From: SB11 sp035906255
GTDB lineage: Bacteria > Bacteroidota > Bacteroidia > UBA8524
Length of the DNA: 64,000 nucleotides
Assembly (NCBI GenBank): GCA_035906255.1
Contig: JAMIFM010000032.1
Span: 1-64,000 of the forward strand
Reading direction: 5' to 3'
Each line of letters starts with the position of its first letter. Within the stretch, counting starts at the first letter, position 1. The position numbers and the translations under genes are program-made. Shown in pieces: positions 19,162-29,098 of the stretch. Under the pieces are notes generated by a model that saw only the letters and a program-made list of their open reading frames with translations, ran no database searches and was not told the origin of the DNA.

Positions 19162-20028
19162 ATGGATGAAAAAACATCAACACTAACGCTGTTTTTTAAG
19201 CTGGTGCGGTACCCCAACCTGCTTATTATGGCTGCCACACAGGTATTTGCTGCCTTTTGCCTATCGGTTGAAGAATTTTCGGCGTTTACACACGCAGGGT
19301 TTATTTTCACACTGCTTGCCACCCTTTTTATTGCCGCAGGCGGATATATCATCAATGATATTTTTGATGCTGCTGCCGATACAGTAAACAAACCTGCTAA
19401 AACCTTTATAACCCCTGCCAACCGTAACTTTTTTGCCCAAGTTTATTACGGCCTAAGTATGGTGGGTATTTTACTGGGGTTGGCGGCCAATATAGTAGTG
19501 GGTATTATATGTGCTGCAATGGCAGTGCTGTTATACTTGTATAGTTACAAACTGAAAAAAACAGTGCTGCTGGGCAATATTTCAGTGGCATTTATGAGTG
19601 CCGTTACCCCGGGCATACTTATATGTGTATTGCCCAATCCAAGCAGGTCGTTTATTATACTATATGCAGGTTTTGCCTTTATTACCACATTGGTGCGTGA
19701 GGCAGTAAAGGATATTGAAGATGAGGAAGGCGACCGCACTGCCGGTTACTCTACCCTACCCGTAATATATGGTGAGGCCATTGCTAAAAAAATAACCGTA
19801 ATATTGGCCGCAGCGCAGGTGATACTATTGTTGGTTTTTGCCTTATGGTGTTTAATTTCGCTTAGGTTATGGGCTTTTTATTACCTGATAGCATTAGTGG
19901 CCATTCCATCTGTAGGACTGGCTTTACTTATTTTTTGGGCAAAAGATAAAGACCATTATTCACAAGCAAGTTTGTTGTGCAAACTGATAATGATAACGGG
20001 CATAGCCTCGATGTATTTGGTTAATTAG
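19162..20028 (+). CDS. UbiA-family prenyltransferase
   Basis: A 288-residue integral membrane prenyltransferase with about eight helices. The two acidic prenyl-diphosphate motifs are present: NDIFDAAAD (Asn65/Asp66/Asp69/Asp73) and DIEDEEGD (about residues 187-194). It transfers an isoprenoid chain to an aromatic or polyol acceptor. Many Bacteroidota homologues are annotated as geranylgeranylglycerol-phosphate geranylgeranyltransferase, but acceptor specificity cannot be read here. It is divergent from the DUF5686 gene; maf and aroC follow downstream. Confidence 0.87.
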   Translation: MDEKTSTLTLFFKLVRYPNLLIMAATQVFAAFCLSVEEFSAFTHAGFIFTLLATLFIAAGGYIINDIFDAAADTVNKPAKTFITPANRNFFAQVYYGLSMVGILLGLAANIVVGIICAAMAVLLYLYSYKLKKTVLLGNISVAFMSAVTPGILICVLPNPSRSFIILYAGFAFITTLVREAVKDIEDEEGDRTAGYSTLPVIYGEAIAKKITVILAAAQVILLLVFALWCLISLRLWAFYYLIALVAIPSVGLALLIFWAKDKDHYSQASLLCKLIMITGIASMYLVN

Positions 20029-20086
20029 CTTTATATAATATACCCGCTTGCGGTTGGTTAAAACTGACCGCTTTTGCAATTACAGC

Positions 20087-20114
20087 GTGCAGCGGGACTT
20101 AAGTCCCGCTGCAC
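20087..20114. repeat. Perfect 28-bp palindrome
   Basis: GTGCAGCGGGACTT (20087-20100) is followed directly by its exact reverse complement (20101-20114). It lies between the UbiA and maf genes. There is no T tract straight after, so it is not a standard terminator; it may be a dispersed palindromic element. Confidence 0.75.
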
Positions 20115-20131
20115 ACTATAATTTTTAACAA

Positions 20132-20151
20132 AACAGGATTTCAATCCTGTT
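20132..20151. repeat. Short 9-bp inverted repeat
   Basis: AACAGGATT (20132-20140) and AATCCTGTT (20143-20151) flank a TC centre, 17 bases after the 28-bp palindrome and 24 bases before maf. The two palindromes share the GGA(C/T)TT...AA(G/T)TCC core style, which suggests one compound element. Confidence 0.6.
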
Positions 20152-20174
20152 ATAACGGATTATAGTATTTTGAG

Positions 20175-20747
20175 ATGAAAAAACTGTTATTAGCCTCACA
20201 ATCGCCCCGCAGACAGCAATTGCTGCACGATGCCGGTTTTGATTTTGAGGTGGTGAAGATTGATGTGGAAGAAGATTTCCCCGACCATTTGAAAGCGGAA
20301 GAAATCCCGATGTTTTTAGCTGAAAAGAAAGCAAACGGTTATGTGGGTGATTTAGATAATGCTATTGTAATTACTGCCGATACTACAGTATGGGTAGATA
20401 ATAAGGTACTAAATAAGCCTGCCGACTTTGACGAAGCATTTGCCATGATTAAATCCCTTTCGGGCAAGGCACATCATGTTTATACGGGTGTTTGCCTGCG
20501 TGCAGCAGGTAAGCAGCATACATTTTTTAGTGATACCGAAGTGCATTTTGCTTCTATCTCCGATGAAGATATTGCGTACTACATTAATACCTACAAACCC
20601 TACGACAAAGCCGGTGCCTACGGCATACAAGAATGGATAGGCTACCGTTTTGTACAAAAAATAAACGGCGATTACAACAACGTGGTCGGTTTTCCTTTGG
20701 AGCAGTTTTGTAGGGAAATTGAAAAATTTGCCACCGATAACAAATAA
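20175..20747 (+). CDS. maf: Maf-family nucleoside triphosphate pyrophosphatase
   Basis: A 190-residue Maf protein that hydrolyses non-canonical or specific NTPs to NMP and PPi, acting as a house-cleaning enzyme linked to septum control. The N-terminal SQSPRRQQLL (residues 8-17) is the Maf signature, followed by ITADTTVW and KPYDKAGAYGIQEW. It lies 15 bases before aroC on the same strand, so the pair may be co-transcribed. Confidence 0.93.
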   Translation: MKKLLLASQSPRRQQLLHDAGFDFEVVKIDVEEDFPDHLKAEEIPMFLAEKKANGYVGDLDNAIVITADTTVWVDNKVLNKPADFDEAFAMIKSLSGKAHHVYTGVCLRAAGKQHTFFSDTEVHFASISDEDIAYYINTYKPYDKAGAYGIQEWIGYRFVQKINGDYNNVVGFPLEQFCREIEKFATDNK

Positions 20748-20762
20748 CTGATAACTATACCA

Positions 20763-21839
20763 ATGGCAGGAAACTCAATAGGATTATTGTTCAGGATAAC
20801 CACTTTTGGCGAATCGCACGGCGAGGCGGTGGGAGTTGTAATTGACGGTTGCCCCCCCATGCTTGAGGCGGACATTGATTTTATAAATGCTGAAATGGCG
20901 CGCCGTCGTCCGGGACAGTCCACTCTTACCACCCAACGCAACGAGAGCGACGAAGTACAGATACTAAGCGGGGTGTTTGAAGGTAAAACCACCGGAGCAC
21001 CTATTGCGATTGTTATTCCGAATAAAGACCAACGCAGCGGCGATTATGAGGCACTGAAAGATGTTTATCGCCCTTCGCACGCTGATTATACTTACGAGGC
21101 CAAATACGGAATCCGTGATTACAGAGGCGGCGGACGTTCATCAGCAAGGGCAACGGCCGCAGTTGTGGCAGCAGGTGCTTTTGCTAAATTGTTGTTAAAA
21201 CAACACAACATTATTATACAGGCGTATGTGAACCAAGTGGGCACAGTAGAAACCCCGCTTGCTTATACTGAACTGGATTTATCACTTGTTGAAAATAATC
21301 CCGTGCGATGCCCGCACCCTGATACTGCTGCTAAAATGATTGCACTGATAGAAGAAGCAAAGACGGAAGGCGACAGTTTGGGCGGTTGTATTACGTGTGT
21401 GATTAAAGGCGTGCCAGCCGGATTAGGTGAGCCTGTATTTGATAAACTGCAAGCCGACCTTGCCAAAGCCATGCTTACCATAAACGCTACCAAAGGATTT
21501 GAATACGGCAGTGGCTTTGAAGGCACTAAACTAAAGGGCAGCCAGCACAACGACAGTTTTATAACTGATAATGGTAAAGTAACTACCACCACTAACCACA
21601 GTGGCGGAATACAGGGCGGCATAAGCAACGGCACAGATATTTATTGCAAAGTGGCTTTTAAACCCACTGCTACCATTGCCAAAACCCAAAAAACAGTTGA
21701 CAATGCAGGCCACGAGGTAGATTTAGCAGCCAAAGGCCGCCACGACCCCTGTGTATTGCCCCGTGCCGTACCCATTGTAGAGGCAATGGCAGCCATAGTA
21801 TTAGCAGACCATTTATTACAGGCAAAAACCACCCGCTAA
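20763..21839 (+). CDS. aroC: Chorismate synthase
   Basis: Converts 5-enolpyruvylshikimate-3-phosphate to chorismate using reduced FMN, the last step of the shikimate pathway. The 358-residue length fits. Family signatures are seen at residues 16-24 (GESHGEAVG), DYRGGGRSSARATAA (about 120-134) and the C-terminal RHDPCVLPRAVPIVEAM. The other shikimate genes in the window (aroA, aroB) lie 12-15 kb away on the opposite strand. Confidence 0.97.
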   Translation: MAGNSIGLLFRITTFGESHGEAVGVVIDGCPPMLEADIDFINAEMARRRPGQSTLTTQRNESDEVQILSGVFEGKTTGAPIAIVIPNKDQRSGDYEALKDVYRPSHADYTYEAKYGIRDYRGGGRSSARATAAVVAAGAFAKLLLKQHNIIIQAYVNQVGTVETPLAYTELDLSLVENNPVRCPHPDTAAKMIALIEEAKTEGDSLGGCITCVIKGVPAGLGEPVFDKLQADLAKAMLTINATKGFEYGSGFEGTKLKGSQHNDSFITDNGKVTTTTNHSGGIQGGISNGTDIYCKVAFKPTATIAKTQKTVDNAGHEVDLAAKGRHDPCVLPRAVPIVEAMAAIVLADHLLQAKTTR

Positions 21840-21902
21840 ATTTATCCTGCCCATATTCAAGTAATTGGCTATTTTTGGCCGTTTACTAAACCTATAACAT
21901 CC

Positions 21903-23195
21903 ATGTTTAAAAAACTTCCCTTGCACACAAAAATCCTTATCGGATTAGTATTGGGTATTGTTTGGGGCATTATAGCCGCCAATTTAGGTTGGGCGCAAGC
22001 CAACAGTTGGTATGTGGCTCCGTTAGGAAAAATATTTGTAAACCTGCTAAAGCTCATTGCCATCCCAATGATTATCACCTCACTGGTGGTTGGGGTAGCC
22101 AGCCTTAACGACATTAATAAACTGGGTCGTATCGGCGGGCGCACATTGGGTATATTTATCATAACTACCGTTTTTGCCGTTACTATTGGATTAGTAATCA
22201 CCACCATCATACGTCCGGGAGATGCCTTATCGGAAGAAACCAAAAACACCCTGATAAGCTCGTACCAAAGCTCAGCAGCAAAAAAAACAGAAGCTGCCCA
22301 AACTCTTACTGAGCAATCACCTTTGCAACCACTGGTAGATATTTTCCCTGAAAATCTTATCTCAGCAGCATCTGATAACCAAATGATGTTGTCAATGGTA
22401 GTAATAGCCATATTGTTTGGTGTAGCCACCATTTTAGTCCCCAAAGAAAAAGCGCAACCGCTTATTACTTTAATGAACAGTGCCAACGAGATAACCCTTA
22501 AAGTAGTGGATATTATAATGCTATTAGCACCCATTGGGGTATTTGCGCTTATATCATCTGTAATTACTGATTTGGCAGGCAGCAACCCTGCTGAAACGGT
22601 AAACCTGTTATTGGCACTTGCCCAATACTGCGGCGTGGTTTTACTGGGCTTACTATTGCATGCTTCATTGGTATATATGTCTATGGTGAAGTTTTTAGCT
22701 AAACTAAACCCTATGTGGTTTCTAAAAAAAATGCGCCCTGTGCATTTGTTGGCCTTTAGCACCAGCAGCAGTAATGCCACGTTGCCCCTTAACATGGAAA
22801 ACACAGAAAAAAACATGGGGGTACATGAGGAAATTACCAGTTTTGTATTGCCTTTGGGGGCTACTGTGAATATGGACGGCACCAGCCTTTACCAATCGGT
22901 TGCAGCCATATTTATTGCACAGGTATTTAGCATTGATTTATCTTTTGCCGACCAATTACTGATTATAGTAACCGCAACTTTGGCTTCAATAGGCTCGGCA
23001 GGAGTGCCCGGTGCAGGCATGGTAATGCTGGCCATTGTATTAAACTCAGTAGGCATACCTGTTGAGGGCATAGCCCTTATAATGGGGCCCGACCGTATTT
23101 TGGATATGTGCCGCACGGTAATAAATGTAACCGGAGATACAACTGTAGCCACTGTAATAGCACGCAAAGAAGGAAAAATAATACCCGTAGAATAA
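21903..23195 (+). CDS. Dicarboxylate/amino acid:cation symporter (DAACS family)
   Basis: A 430-residue GltP/DctA-type transporter for acidic amino acids or C4-dicarboxylates driven by Na+ or H+. The serine-rich re-entrant loop FSTSSSNATLPLNME, the NMDGTSLYQ motif and the HP2 region IGSAGVPGAGMVML are all present, with about eight membrane helices. It begins 63 bases after aroC. Substrate preference (glutamate, aspartate or succinate) cannot be decided by eye. Confidence 0.93.
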   Translation: MFKKLPLHTKILIGLVLGIVWGIIAANLGWAQANSWYVAPLGKIFVNLLKLIAIPMIITSLVVGVASLNDINKLGRIGGRTLGIFIITTVFAVTIGLVITTIIRPGDALSEETKNTLISSYQSSAAKKTEAAQTLTEQSPLQPLVDIFPENLISAASDNQMMLSMVVIAILFGVATILVPKEKAQPLITLMNSANEITLKVVDIIMLLAPIGVFALISSVITDLAGSNPAETVNLLLALAQYCGVVLLGLLLHASLVYMSMVKFLAKLNPMWFLKKMRPVHLLAFSTSSSNATLPLNMENTEKNMGVHEEITSFVLPLGATVNMDGTSLYQSVAAIFIAQVFSIDLSFADQLLIIVTATLASIGSAGVPGAGMVMLAIVLNSVGIPVEGIALIMGPDRILDMCRTVINVTGDTTVATVIARKEGKIIPVE

Positions 23196-23243
23196 ATTTT
23201 TCCTTGACGTATCAACATTTCAAAAAAACACACAGTCTTTACA

Positions 23244-23274
23244 TTTGTCATTTATCGGTAAAAAATTACCTTTG
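23244..23274 (+). promoter_or_regulatory. Bacteroidota promoter for the second M43 gene
   Basis: TTTG (23244-23247), a 19-base spacer and TACCTTTG (23267-23274) match the TTTG-N19-TAnnTTTG consensus exactly. It lies about 54 bases before the ATG at 23,328, giving a short untranslated leader. Confidence 0.7.
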
Positions 23275-23327
23275 GCAGATTTCGGTAATACCCTAGTTCC
23301 TTTTATAATTTGAGCAACACAAGAGAA

Positions 23328-25451
23328 ATGAAACGTTATTTAGTAGTATTTGCAACCTTGTTCGCCTTTAGTGCCGCATTTGCACAACACCAGCATGAGC
23401 CCTGCATTACAGACCACATCACCACTGATTATCTTAAAAATAATCCTGCTGCACAACAGCTAAAAGACCAGTTTTACACCCAATACGAGCAGTATTTGCA
23501 AAATCCGGTTAACACCTCACGCAAAAGCGGTGCTAAACGCATTATCCCTGTTGTTTTCCACGTAATACATATGTATGGAGACGAAAATATCTCTAAAGCA
23601 CAGATTGAAGACCAAATAAGAGTTTTGAACGAAGATTTCAGCTATATGAATGCTGATAGGTCAAACATCCGCTCACAGTTTTTAGACGATGCTGCCGACG
23701 CGCAAATTGAATTCCGTTTGGCTACCATTGACCCAAGCGGTAATTGCACCGACGGTATTACCCGTACATACTCAACTCTAACTGTTGAAACCCGCGATGA
23801 GATTAAAAGCCTTATCCGTTGGGATAACAGAAAATACCTTAATATATGGGTAGTAAAATCTATCCGTTCACAAAACGGCGACCAAGGTACTACCTTGGGT
23901 TTTGCTTACCTGCCTTGGAGCTTACCGAACACAAACAATGTTGACGGTGTGGTAATACGTGCCGATTATGTAGGTACTGTAGGTACCAGTAGTGCTGCCA
24001 AAGCTGGACGCACACTTACCCACGAGGTAGGCCACTACTTGGGTTTATTGCACCCGTTTGAAAACGGTTGCGGTTCAAATTGCAGTAGTTCAGGCGACAG
24101 GGTATGCGATACCCCTCCTGTAGCTTCGCCTTCTTTTGGTTGCAATAAAAATGCAAACACCTGTAGCAACGACAGCCCTAATGAAATGGATCAAGTTGAA
24201 AACTTTATGGACTATGCTGACGGTAACTGCCAAAATATGTTCACTTGGGGACAAAAAACAATTATGGATTTGGTATTGAGCAATGCCACTTATCGCCAAA
24301 CACTTGTTTCATCAGCAAACCTTATTGCCACAGGTACTGATGTAATTAAGGCTCCTTTGTGTAAACCCGTTGCTGATTTTAACTCTGTAGCCCGTATAGT
24401 ATGCGCAGGAAACTCAATAATACTTAACGATGTTTCATGGGGTGGTAAAGCTGCCAGCCGCACTTGGACTATAACAGGCGGTACTCCTTCAAGTGCTACC
24501 GATTCAGCTATAACAGTTACTTACAATGCCGCAGGCACTTATAATGTTACATTACAAGTAACCAACACCAGCGGACAATCATCAGTAACCCGTCAAAACA
24601 TTATTGTGGTTATGCCCGCAACTGCAACCACCAAAGCCCCTACCATTGAAGGTTTTGAAACGGCTACTTTCCCTCCTACCGGCTGGGCTAACACCAGCAA
24701 CGTTACTGCCAAATGGGAACGTACTACCGTTGGAAGTGCAACAGGCAGTGCCAGCACAAGGGTACTAATTAACTCTTCTACCTCTACTGAAAACGTTTAT
24801 ACACTTACCCTGCCTGCTGTTGATTTAAATACATCACCCACTACAACGCTTGATTTTAAAGTGGCTTATGCACAACGTACAGGTGTAACCAGCGACCGTT
24901 TGCGCATACTATATTCAACCGATTGCGGTAATACTTGGTCATTCCTTGCACAACGTACAGGCAGCACCCTTGCTTCCACCTCAACCAACTACAACGGCAC
25001 TTCATACGTGCCTGCGGGTGCGTCTGAATGGAGGTTGATTTCACTACCGTTAAGCACTATCAGCGCAGGTGTGCGCAAAAACGTAATCTTTAGTTTTGAA
25101 GCATACAGCAACGGTGGTAATAACATTTATTTGGATGACATTAATATTGGTGGTGCCGTTACTTCAGTAGAAACCTTTACCAAAGAAGAACTGGGTATGA
25201 GCGTACAGCCTAACCCATCTACCCAAATCAGTACATTATCATTCACCTTGCCTGCACCATCGGCGGTAGATATGAAAGTATATGATATTACAGGTAAAAT
25301 GGTGTACGACTTTGGTTCGTCAAACCTTGAAGCCGGTTTCCAACACTTCCAAATAAACAAACTTGACAATAATTTAACCAACGGAATATACTTTGTGAAA
25401 CTGTTGGTAAACAACACTCTTTATACAGAAAAACTTGTGTTCGTGCAATAA
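23328..25451 (+). CDS. Secreted M43-family metalloprotease with PKD and T9SS sorting domains (paralogue)
   Basis: A 707-residue exported zinc protease with the same domain order as the protein at 9,686: signal peptide (MKRYLVVFATLFAFSAAFA), pro-region, M43 catalytic domain with HEVGHYLGLLH from residue 232, NFMDY with the following CQNMF, a PKD-like domain (WTITGGTPSSATDSAITVTY), a beta-sandwich region and a type A T9SS sorting domain (VQPNPSTQIS ... NGIYFVKLLV). It probably degrades external protein. The ATG at 23,328 is preferred over an in-frame TTG six codons upstream because it gives a clean signal peptide. Confidence 0.93.
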   Translation: MKRYLVVFATLFAFSAAFAQHQHEPCITDHITTDYLKNNPAAQQLKDQFYTQYEQYLQNPVNTSRKSGAKRIIPVVFHVIHMYGDENISKAQIEDQIRVLNEDFSYMNADRSNIRSQFLDDAADAQIEFRLATIDPSGNCTDGITRTYSTLTVETRDEIKSLIRWDNRKYLNIWVVKSIRSQNGDQGTTLGFAYLPWSLPNTNNVDGVVIRADYVGTVGTSSAAKAGRTLTHEVGHYLGLLHPFENGCGSNCSSSGDRVCDTPPVASPSFGCNKNANTCSNDSPNEMDQVENFMDYADGNCQNMFTWGQKTIMDLVLSNATYRQTLVSSANLIATGTDVIKAPLCKPVADFNSVARIVCAGNSIILNDVSWGGKAASRTWTITGGTPSSATDSAITVTYNAAGTYNVTLQVTNTSGQSSVTRQNIIVVMPATATTKAPTIEGFETATFPPTGWANTSNVTAKWERTTVGSATGSASTRVLINSSTSTENVYTLTLPAVDLNTSPTTTLDFKVAYAQRTGVTSDRLRILYSTDCGNTWSFLAQRTGSTLASTSTNYNGTSYVPAGASEWRLISLPLSTISAGVRKNVIFSFEAYSNGGNNIYLDDINIGGAVTSVETFTKEELGMSVQPNPSTQISTLSFTLPAPSAVDMKVYDITGKMVYDFGSSNLEAGFQHFQINKLDNNLTNGIYFVKLLVNNTLYTEKLVFVQ

Positions 25452-25539
25452 TATACACGACACAAAGTTGTAATTTCAATTATAAGTCTTTTCTTTGGCG
25501 GCTGGTAACCAAACAGCCGCCAAAGTTGTTTTATAAGGT

Positions 25540-27933
25540 ATGGTGAAAAATTTAGTAATTGTAGAGTCTCCCGCAAAGGCAAAAACCATTGAGGGCTTTT
25601 TAGGAAAAGACTTTACCGTAAAATCGTGCTTCGGGCATATTCGTGATTTAGCAAAAGACCATAACGGTGTTTTGATTGAGAAAAATTTTGAGCCGATATA
25701 TGAAGTCCCTGACGAGAAAAAGCAGGTAGTATCAGAACTGAAAAAACTTGCAAAGGAAGCCGAAACGGTATGGTTAGCATCCGATGAGGACCGCGAGGGA
25801 GAAGCCATCTCATGGCACTTGGCCGAAGTATTAAAGCTGGATGATAAGCGCACACGTCGCATTGTTTTTCACGAGATTACCAAAACCGCCATCCTAAACG
25901 CTATCGAGAAACCCCGTAACATTAACAAACACCTTGTTGATGCGCAACAAGCCCGCCGTGTGCTTGACCGTATTGTGGGTTTTGAAATATCGCCCATACT
26001 TTGGAAAAAAGTTCGTCCGTCGTTGTCAGCAGGCCGTGTACAATCGGTTGCTGTGCGCCTGATTGTAGAACGTGAACGTGAAATTATGGAGTTTAACTCC
26101 ACTTTTGCCTACCGCGTAGTAGCTGAATTTACCGACCGAAATACTAAAAAGACTTTTAAAGCCGAACTGCCCCAACGTTTTAACACACGCCAAGAAGCAG
26201 AGAAATTCTTAGAGCGTTGCAAAAATGCCACGTTTGAAGTTAAAAATATAGAAACCAAACCTTCAAAACGTACTCCGGCAGCACCTTTTACCACCAGCAC
26301 ACTTCAACAGGAAGCCAGCCGAAAACTGGGCTTTAGCGTAGCACAAACCATGCGTGTAGCACAAAAGCTATACGAAAGTGGATTGATTACCTATATGCGT
26401 ACCGATTCGGTAAACCTGTCGGATTTGGCTCTAAACACCGCCAAGCAAGAAATACAAAGTGCCTACGGCGATAACTTTGTTCATACCCGCAAGTACCAAA
26501 CTAAAACCAGCGGCGCACAAGAAGCGCACGAAGCGATACGTCCTACTTATTTCAACCGCCATACTATTGATGGTGAAAGTGCCGACCGCCGTTTATATGA
26601 ATTGATTTGGAAACGTGCCATTGCCTCACAAATGAGCGATGCGTTGTTTGAAAGAACCACCGTTACCATTGGTATATCAACCACTTCTGAAACCTTGATA
26701 GCACAAGGCGAAGTATTGAAGTTTGAGGGCTTTTTGAAAGTGTACCTTGAAGGTACCGACGACGAGCACGAAGACGAAGACAACGCCATGCTACCCCCAT
26801 TGAAAAATGGCGATACATTAAATTTGAATGCGTTAACGGCCACCCAAAAATTCAGCCGCCCTGCACCACGCTATACCGAGGCAAGTTTGGTGAAAAAGTT
26901 GGAAGAACTGGGCATTGGCCGTCCTTCTACCTACGCCCCTACTATCTCTACAATCCAAAAACGTGAGTATGTGGTGAAAGAAGAGCGTGAAGGTAAAGAG
27001 CGTAATTACGATGTAATTACACTTGCCAATAACAATATTACCCATAAAACCCACACTGAGATAACAGGTGCCGAAAAGGGTAAATTATTCCCAACGGATA
27101 TTGGGATGTTGGTTACTGACTTTTTGCTAAAGCATTTTGACGGGATAATGGACTACCATTTTACCGCACAAGTGGAGGAGCAATTTGACGAGATTGCACG
27201 AGGCATGAACGAGTGGACTAAAATGCTGGGCACGTTTTATACGCCGTTTCATAAAACTGTAGAACAAACTACTACCGAAAGCGGAAAAGTAACCGGAGAA
27301 CGCCATTTGGGCACTCACCCCGAAAGCGGAAAACCCATTATTGTGCGCATGAGCCGTTTTGGCCCCGTAGCACAAATTGGCGAAGGTACTGACGAGGAGA
27401 AACCACAATATGCCAACCTGCGCAAAGGGCAAATGCTTGAAACCATTACCCTTGAGGATGCCCTTGAATTGTTTAAACTGCCCCGCACCGTGGGAGTGTT
27501 TGAAGACAAAGAAATGAAAGTGAGCATTGGCAGATTTGGCCCTTATATTTCGCACAACAGCAAGTTTTACAGTATTCCAAAGGGCGATGACCCTTATACC
27601 ATTGACGCCGAGCGTTCAATTGAAATTATGCTCGCCAAACGTAAAGCCGATGCTGAAAAGCTGATTAAAGAGTTTCCTTCACACGAAATTCAAATCTTAA
27701 ACGGCCGCTGGGGTCCCTATTTTGCAAAAGGCAAAGACAATTATAAATTGCCAAAGGAACTGCAAAAAGACCCTAAAAACATTACTCTTGAGCAATGTTT
27801 GGATATCATAGCCAAAACACCGGCCACCCCAACTAAAAGGGCTGCGGCCAATAAAAAGGCCACTGCCAAGCCTGCCGCACCTAAAAGCGGTGGAAAAAAA
27901 GCAGGCTCAACTGCGAAGAAAAAAACGAAATAG
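25540..27933 (+). CDS. topA: DNA topoisomerase I (type IA)
   Basis: Relaxes negatively supercoiled DNA. The 797-residue protein opens with the Toprim domain (IVESPAKAKTIEGFLG), with the acidic triad DEDREGE at residues 82-88. The catalytic tyrosine is Tyr285 in TYMRTDSVNLS. The C-terminal half carries repeat domains of the cysteine-free type (GRFGPYIS, GRWGPYFAKGKDNYKLP), and the protein ends in a Lys/Ala-rich tail (from about residue 765), common in Bacteroidota enzymes. The transglutaminase-like gene follows 18 bases later. Confidence 0.96.
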   Translation: MVKNLVIVESPAKAKTIEGFLGKDFTVKSCFGHIRDLAKDHNGVLIEKNFEPIYEVPDEKKQVVSELKKLAKEAETVWLASDEDREGEAISWHLAEVLKLDDKRTRRIVFHEITKTAILNAIEKPRNINKHLVDAQQARRVLDRIVGFEISPILWKKVRPSLSAGRVQSVAVRLIVEREREIMEFNSTFAYRVVAEFTDRNTKKTFKAELPQRFNTRQEAEKFLERCKNATFEVKNIETKPSKRTPAAPFTTSTLQQEASRKLGFSVAQTMRVAQKLYESGLITYMRTDSVNLSDLALNTAKQEIQSAYGDNFVHTRKYQTKTSGAQEAHEAIRPTYFNRHTIDGESADRRLYELIWKRAIASQMSDALFERTTVTIGISTTSETLIAQGEVLKFEGFLKVYLEGTDDEHEDEDNAMLPPLKNGDTLNLNALTATQKFSRPAPRYTEASLVKKLEELGIGRPSTYAPTISTIQKREYVVKEEREGKERNYDVITLANNNITHKTHTEITGAEKGKLFPTDIGMLVTDFLLKHFDGIMDYHFTAQVEEQFDEIARGMNEWTKMLGTFYTPFHKTVEQTTTESGKVTGERHLGTHPESGKPIIVRMSRFGPVAQIGEGTDEEKPQYANLRKGQMLETITLEDALELFKLPRTVGVFEDKEMKVSIGRFGPYISHNSKFYSIPKGDDPYTIDAERSIEIMLAKRKADAEKLIKEFPSHEIQILNGRWGPYFAKGKDNYKLPKELQKDPKNITLEQCLDIIAKTPATPTKRAAANKKATAKPAAPKSGGKKAGSTAKKKTK

Positions 27934-27951
27934 GGTTTTATTTGTGCCGTA

Positions 27952-28902
27952 ATGATTACGGAGCGCGAACTTGCGGCAATGCTCTCTTTATTGGATGACA
28001 CCGACGAAGAGGTGGTGAAATCAGTAGAGGGGCATTTACTGTCGTTGGGAACCGAAGCGGTGACCTTGCTGGAGAAGTATTGGGATTCTGACGGCGACCC
28101 TCGTGTGCAGGAAAAGGTGGAGCGTTTGGTAAACATTATCCAATTTGACGCGCTGAAAAGTGAATTGATAGCATGGAAAAACACTGCCGACAAAGACCTT
28201 TTTGAAGGTTTTTACCTGATTACCCGCTACCAATACCCTAATCTTAACAAACAAGAGCTGGATAACAAGCTCAATAAAATAAAGCTGGATGCTTGGCTGG
28301 AGTTGAAATATGACCTTACCGCACTTGAAAAGGTGCGTATTCTTAACCATATTTTTTACGATGTTAACGGTTTTAAGGGCGATACTGCCACTTACCACTC
28401 ACCGCAAAACTCGTTTATAAACACTGTGCTTGAACGCCGCAAAGGCAATCCTATATCATTGGCCATTATATATTCAATAATTGCTCAGCGGCTTAACATT
28501 CCCATCTTTGGGGTAAACCTGCCCCAACATTTTATATTGGCATACATGGATAATTATCCCTACCAACCGTTGGAATACCATGAAGAGCCTCCCCAATTAT
28601 CGCCCGAATTATTTAGCGATGTGATGTTTTATATCAATCCTTTTAACAAGGGATTGGTGTTTAGCAAATACAATGTGGATGAATTTTTGCGTCAATTGCG
28701 TTTAGAACCGCTGGATAGTTACTTCCTCCCTTGCTCTAATGTGGAGATAATAAAACGCGTGGTACGTAACCTTGTAACAGCCTATACCCAAACCAACCAA
28801 CGCGATAAGGTAGAACAATTGGCTCAGCTGATGGAAACCCTTGGCGGAAAAATAGACCTTGATGCTCCCGAAAACCCTTCGGATTTGGGAGATGAGGAGT
28901 GA
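27952..28902 (+). CDS. SirB1/transglutaminase-like protein
   Basis: A 316-residue protein of the SirB1 N-terminal/Transglut_core2 type. The core is NSFINTVLERRKGNPISLAI (about residues 146-165) followed by FGVNLPQHFILAY. The cysteine of true transglutaminases appears to be replaced (NSFIN), so catalysis is doubtful. The N-terminal ~80 residues read like a HEAT-type helical pair. It follows topA closely on the same strand. The physiological role is unknown. Confidence 0.8.
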   Translation: MITERELAAMLSLLDDTDEEVVKSVEGHLLSLGTEAVTLLEKYWDSDGDPRVQEKVERLVNIIQFDALKSELIAWKNTADKDLFEGFYLITRYQYPNLNKQELDNKLNKIKLDAWLELKYDLTALEKVRILNHIFYDVNGFKGDTATYHSPQNSFINTVLERRKGNPISLAIIYSIIAQRLNIPIFGVNLPQHFILAYMDNYPYQPLEYHEEPPQLSPELFSDVMFYINPFNKGLVFSKYNVDEFLRQLRLEPLDSYFLPCSNVEIIKRVVRNLVTAYTQTNQRDKVEQLAQLMETLGGKIDLDAPENPSDLGDEE

Positions 28903-28997
28903 TACAAATTTTTCTGAATGTTGATGTTAGTTTTCGCTATTGGCAATTAGCCGTCTCACCCCTCGGCAGGCTTGGGAAACAACCGCGCTCAACTTAC

Positions 28998-29095
28998 CTG
29001 TCAAATTGAGCGCAGCGAAATTTCTTATCCCAAATATGTTAACTCAATGCTAAAACACAATTATAATAAGATGCTTCCTACGTCAGCAGGACAGG
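28998..29095 (-). repeat. Dispersed repeat, copy B
   Basis: The reverse complement of this stretch matches 36,817-36,914 along most of its length, including CCTGTCCTGCTGACG, GAGTTAACA, GGATAAGAAATTTCGCT and GCTCAATTTGACAG. Both copies are intergenic. It fills most of the gap between the transglutaminase-like gene and nadE. Confidence 0.8.
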
Positions 29096-29098
29096 AAA

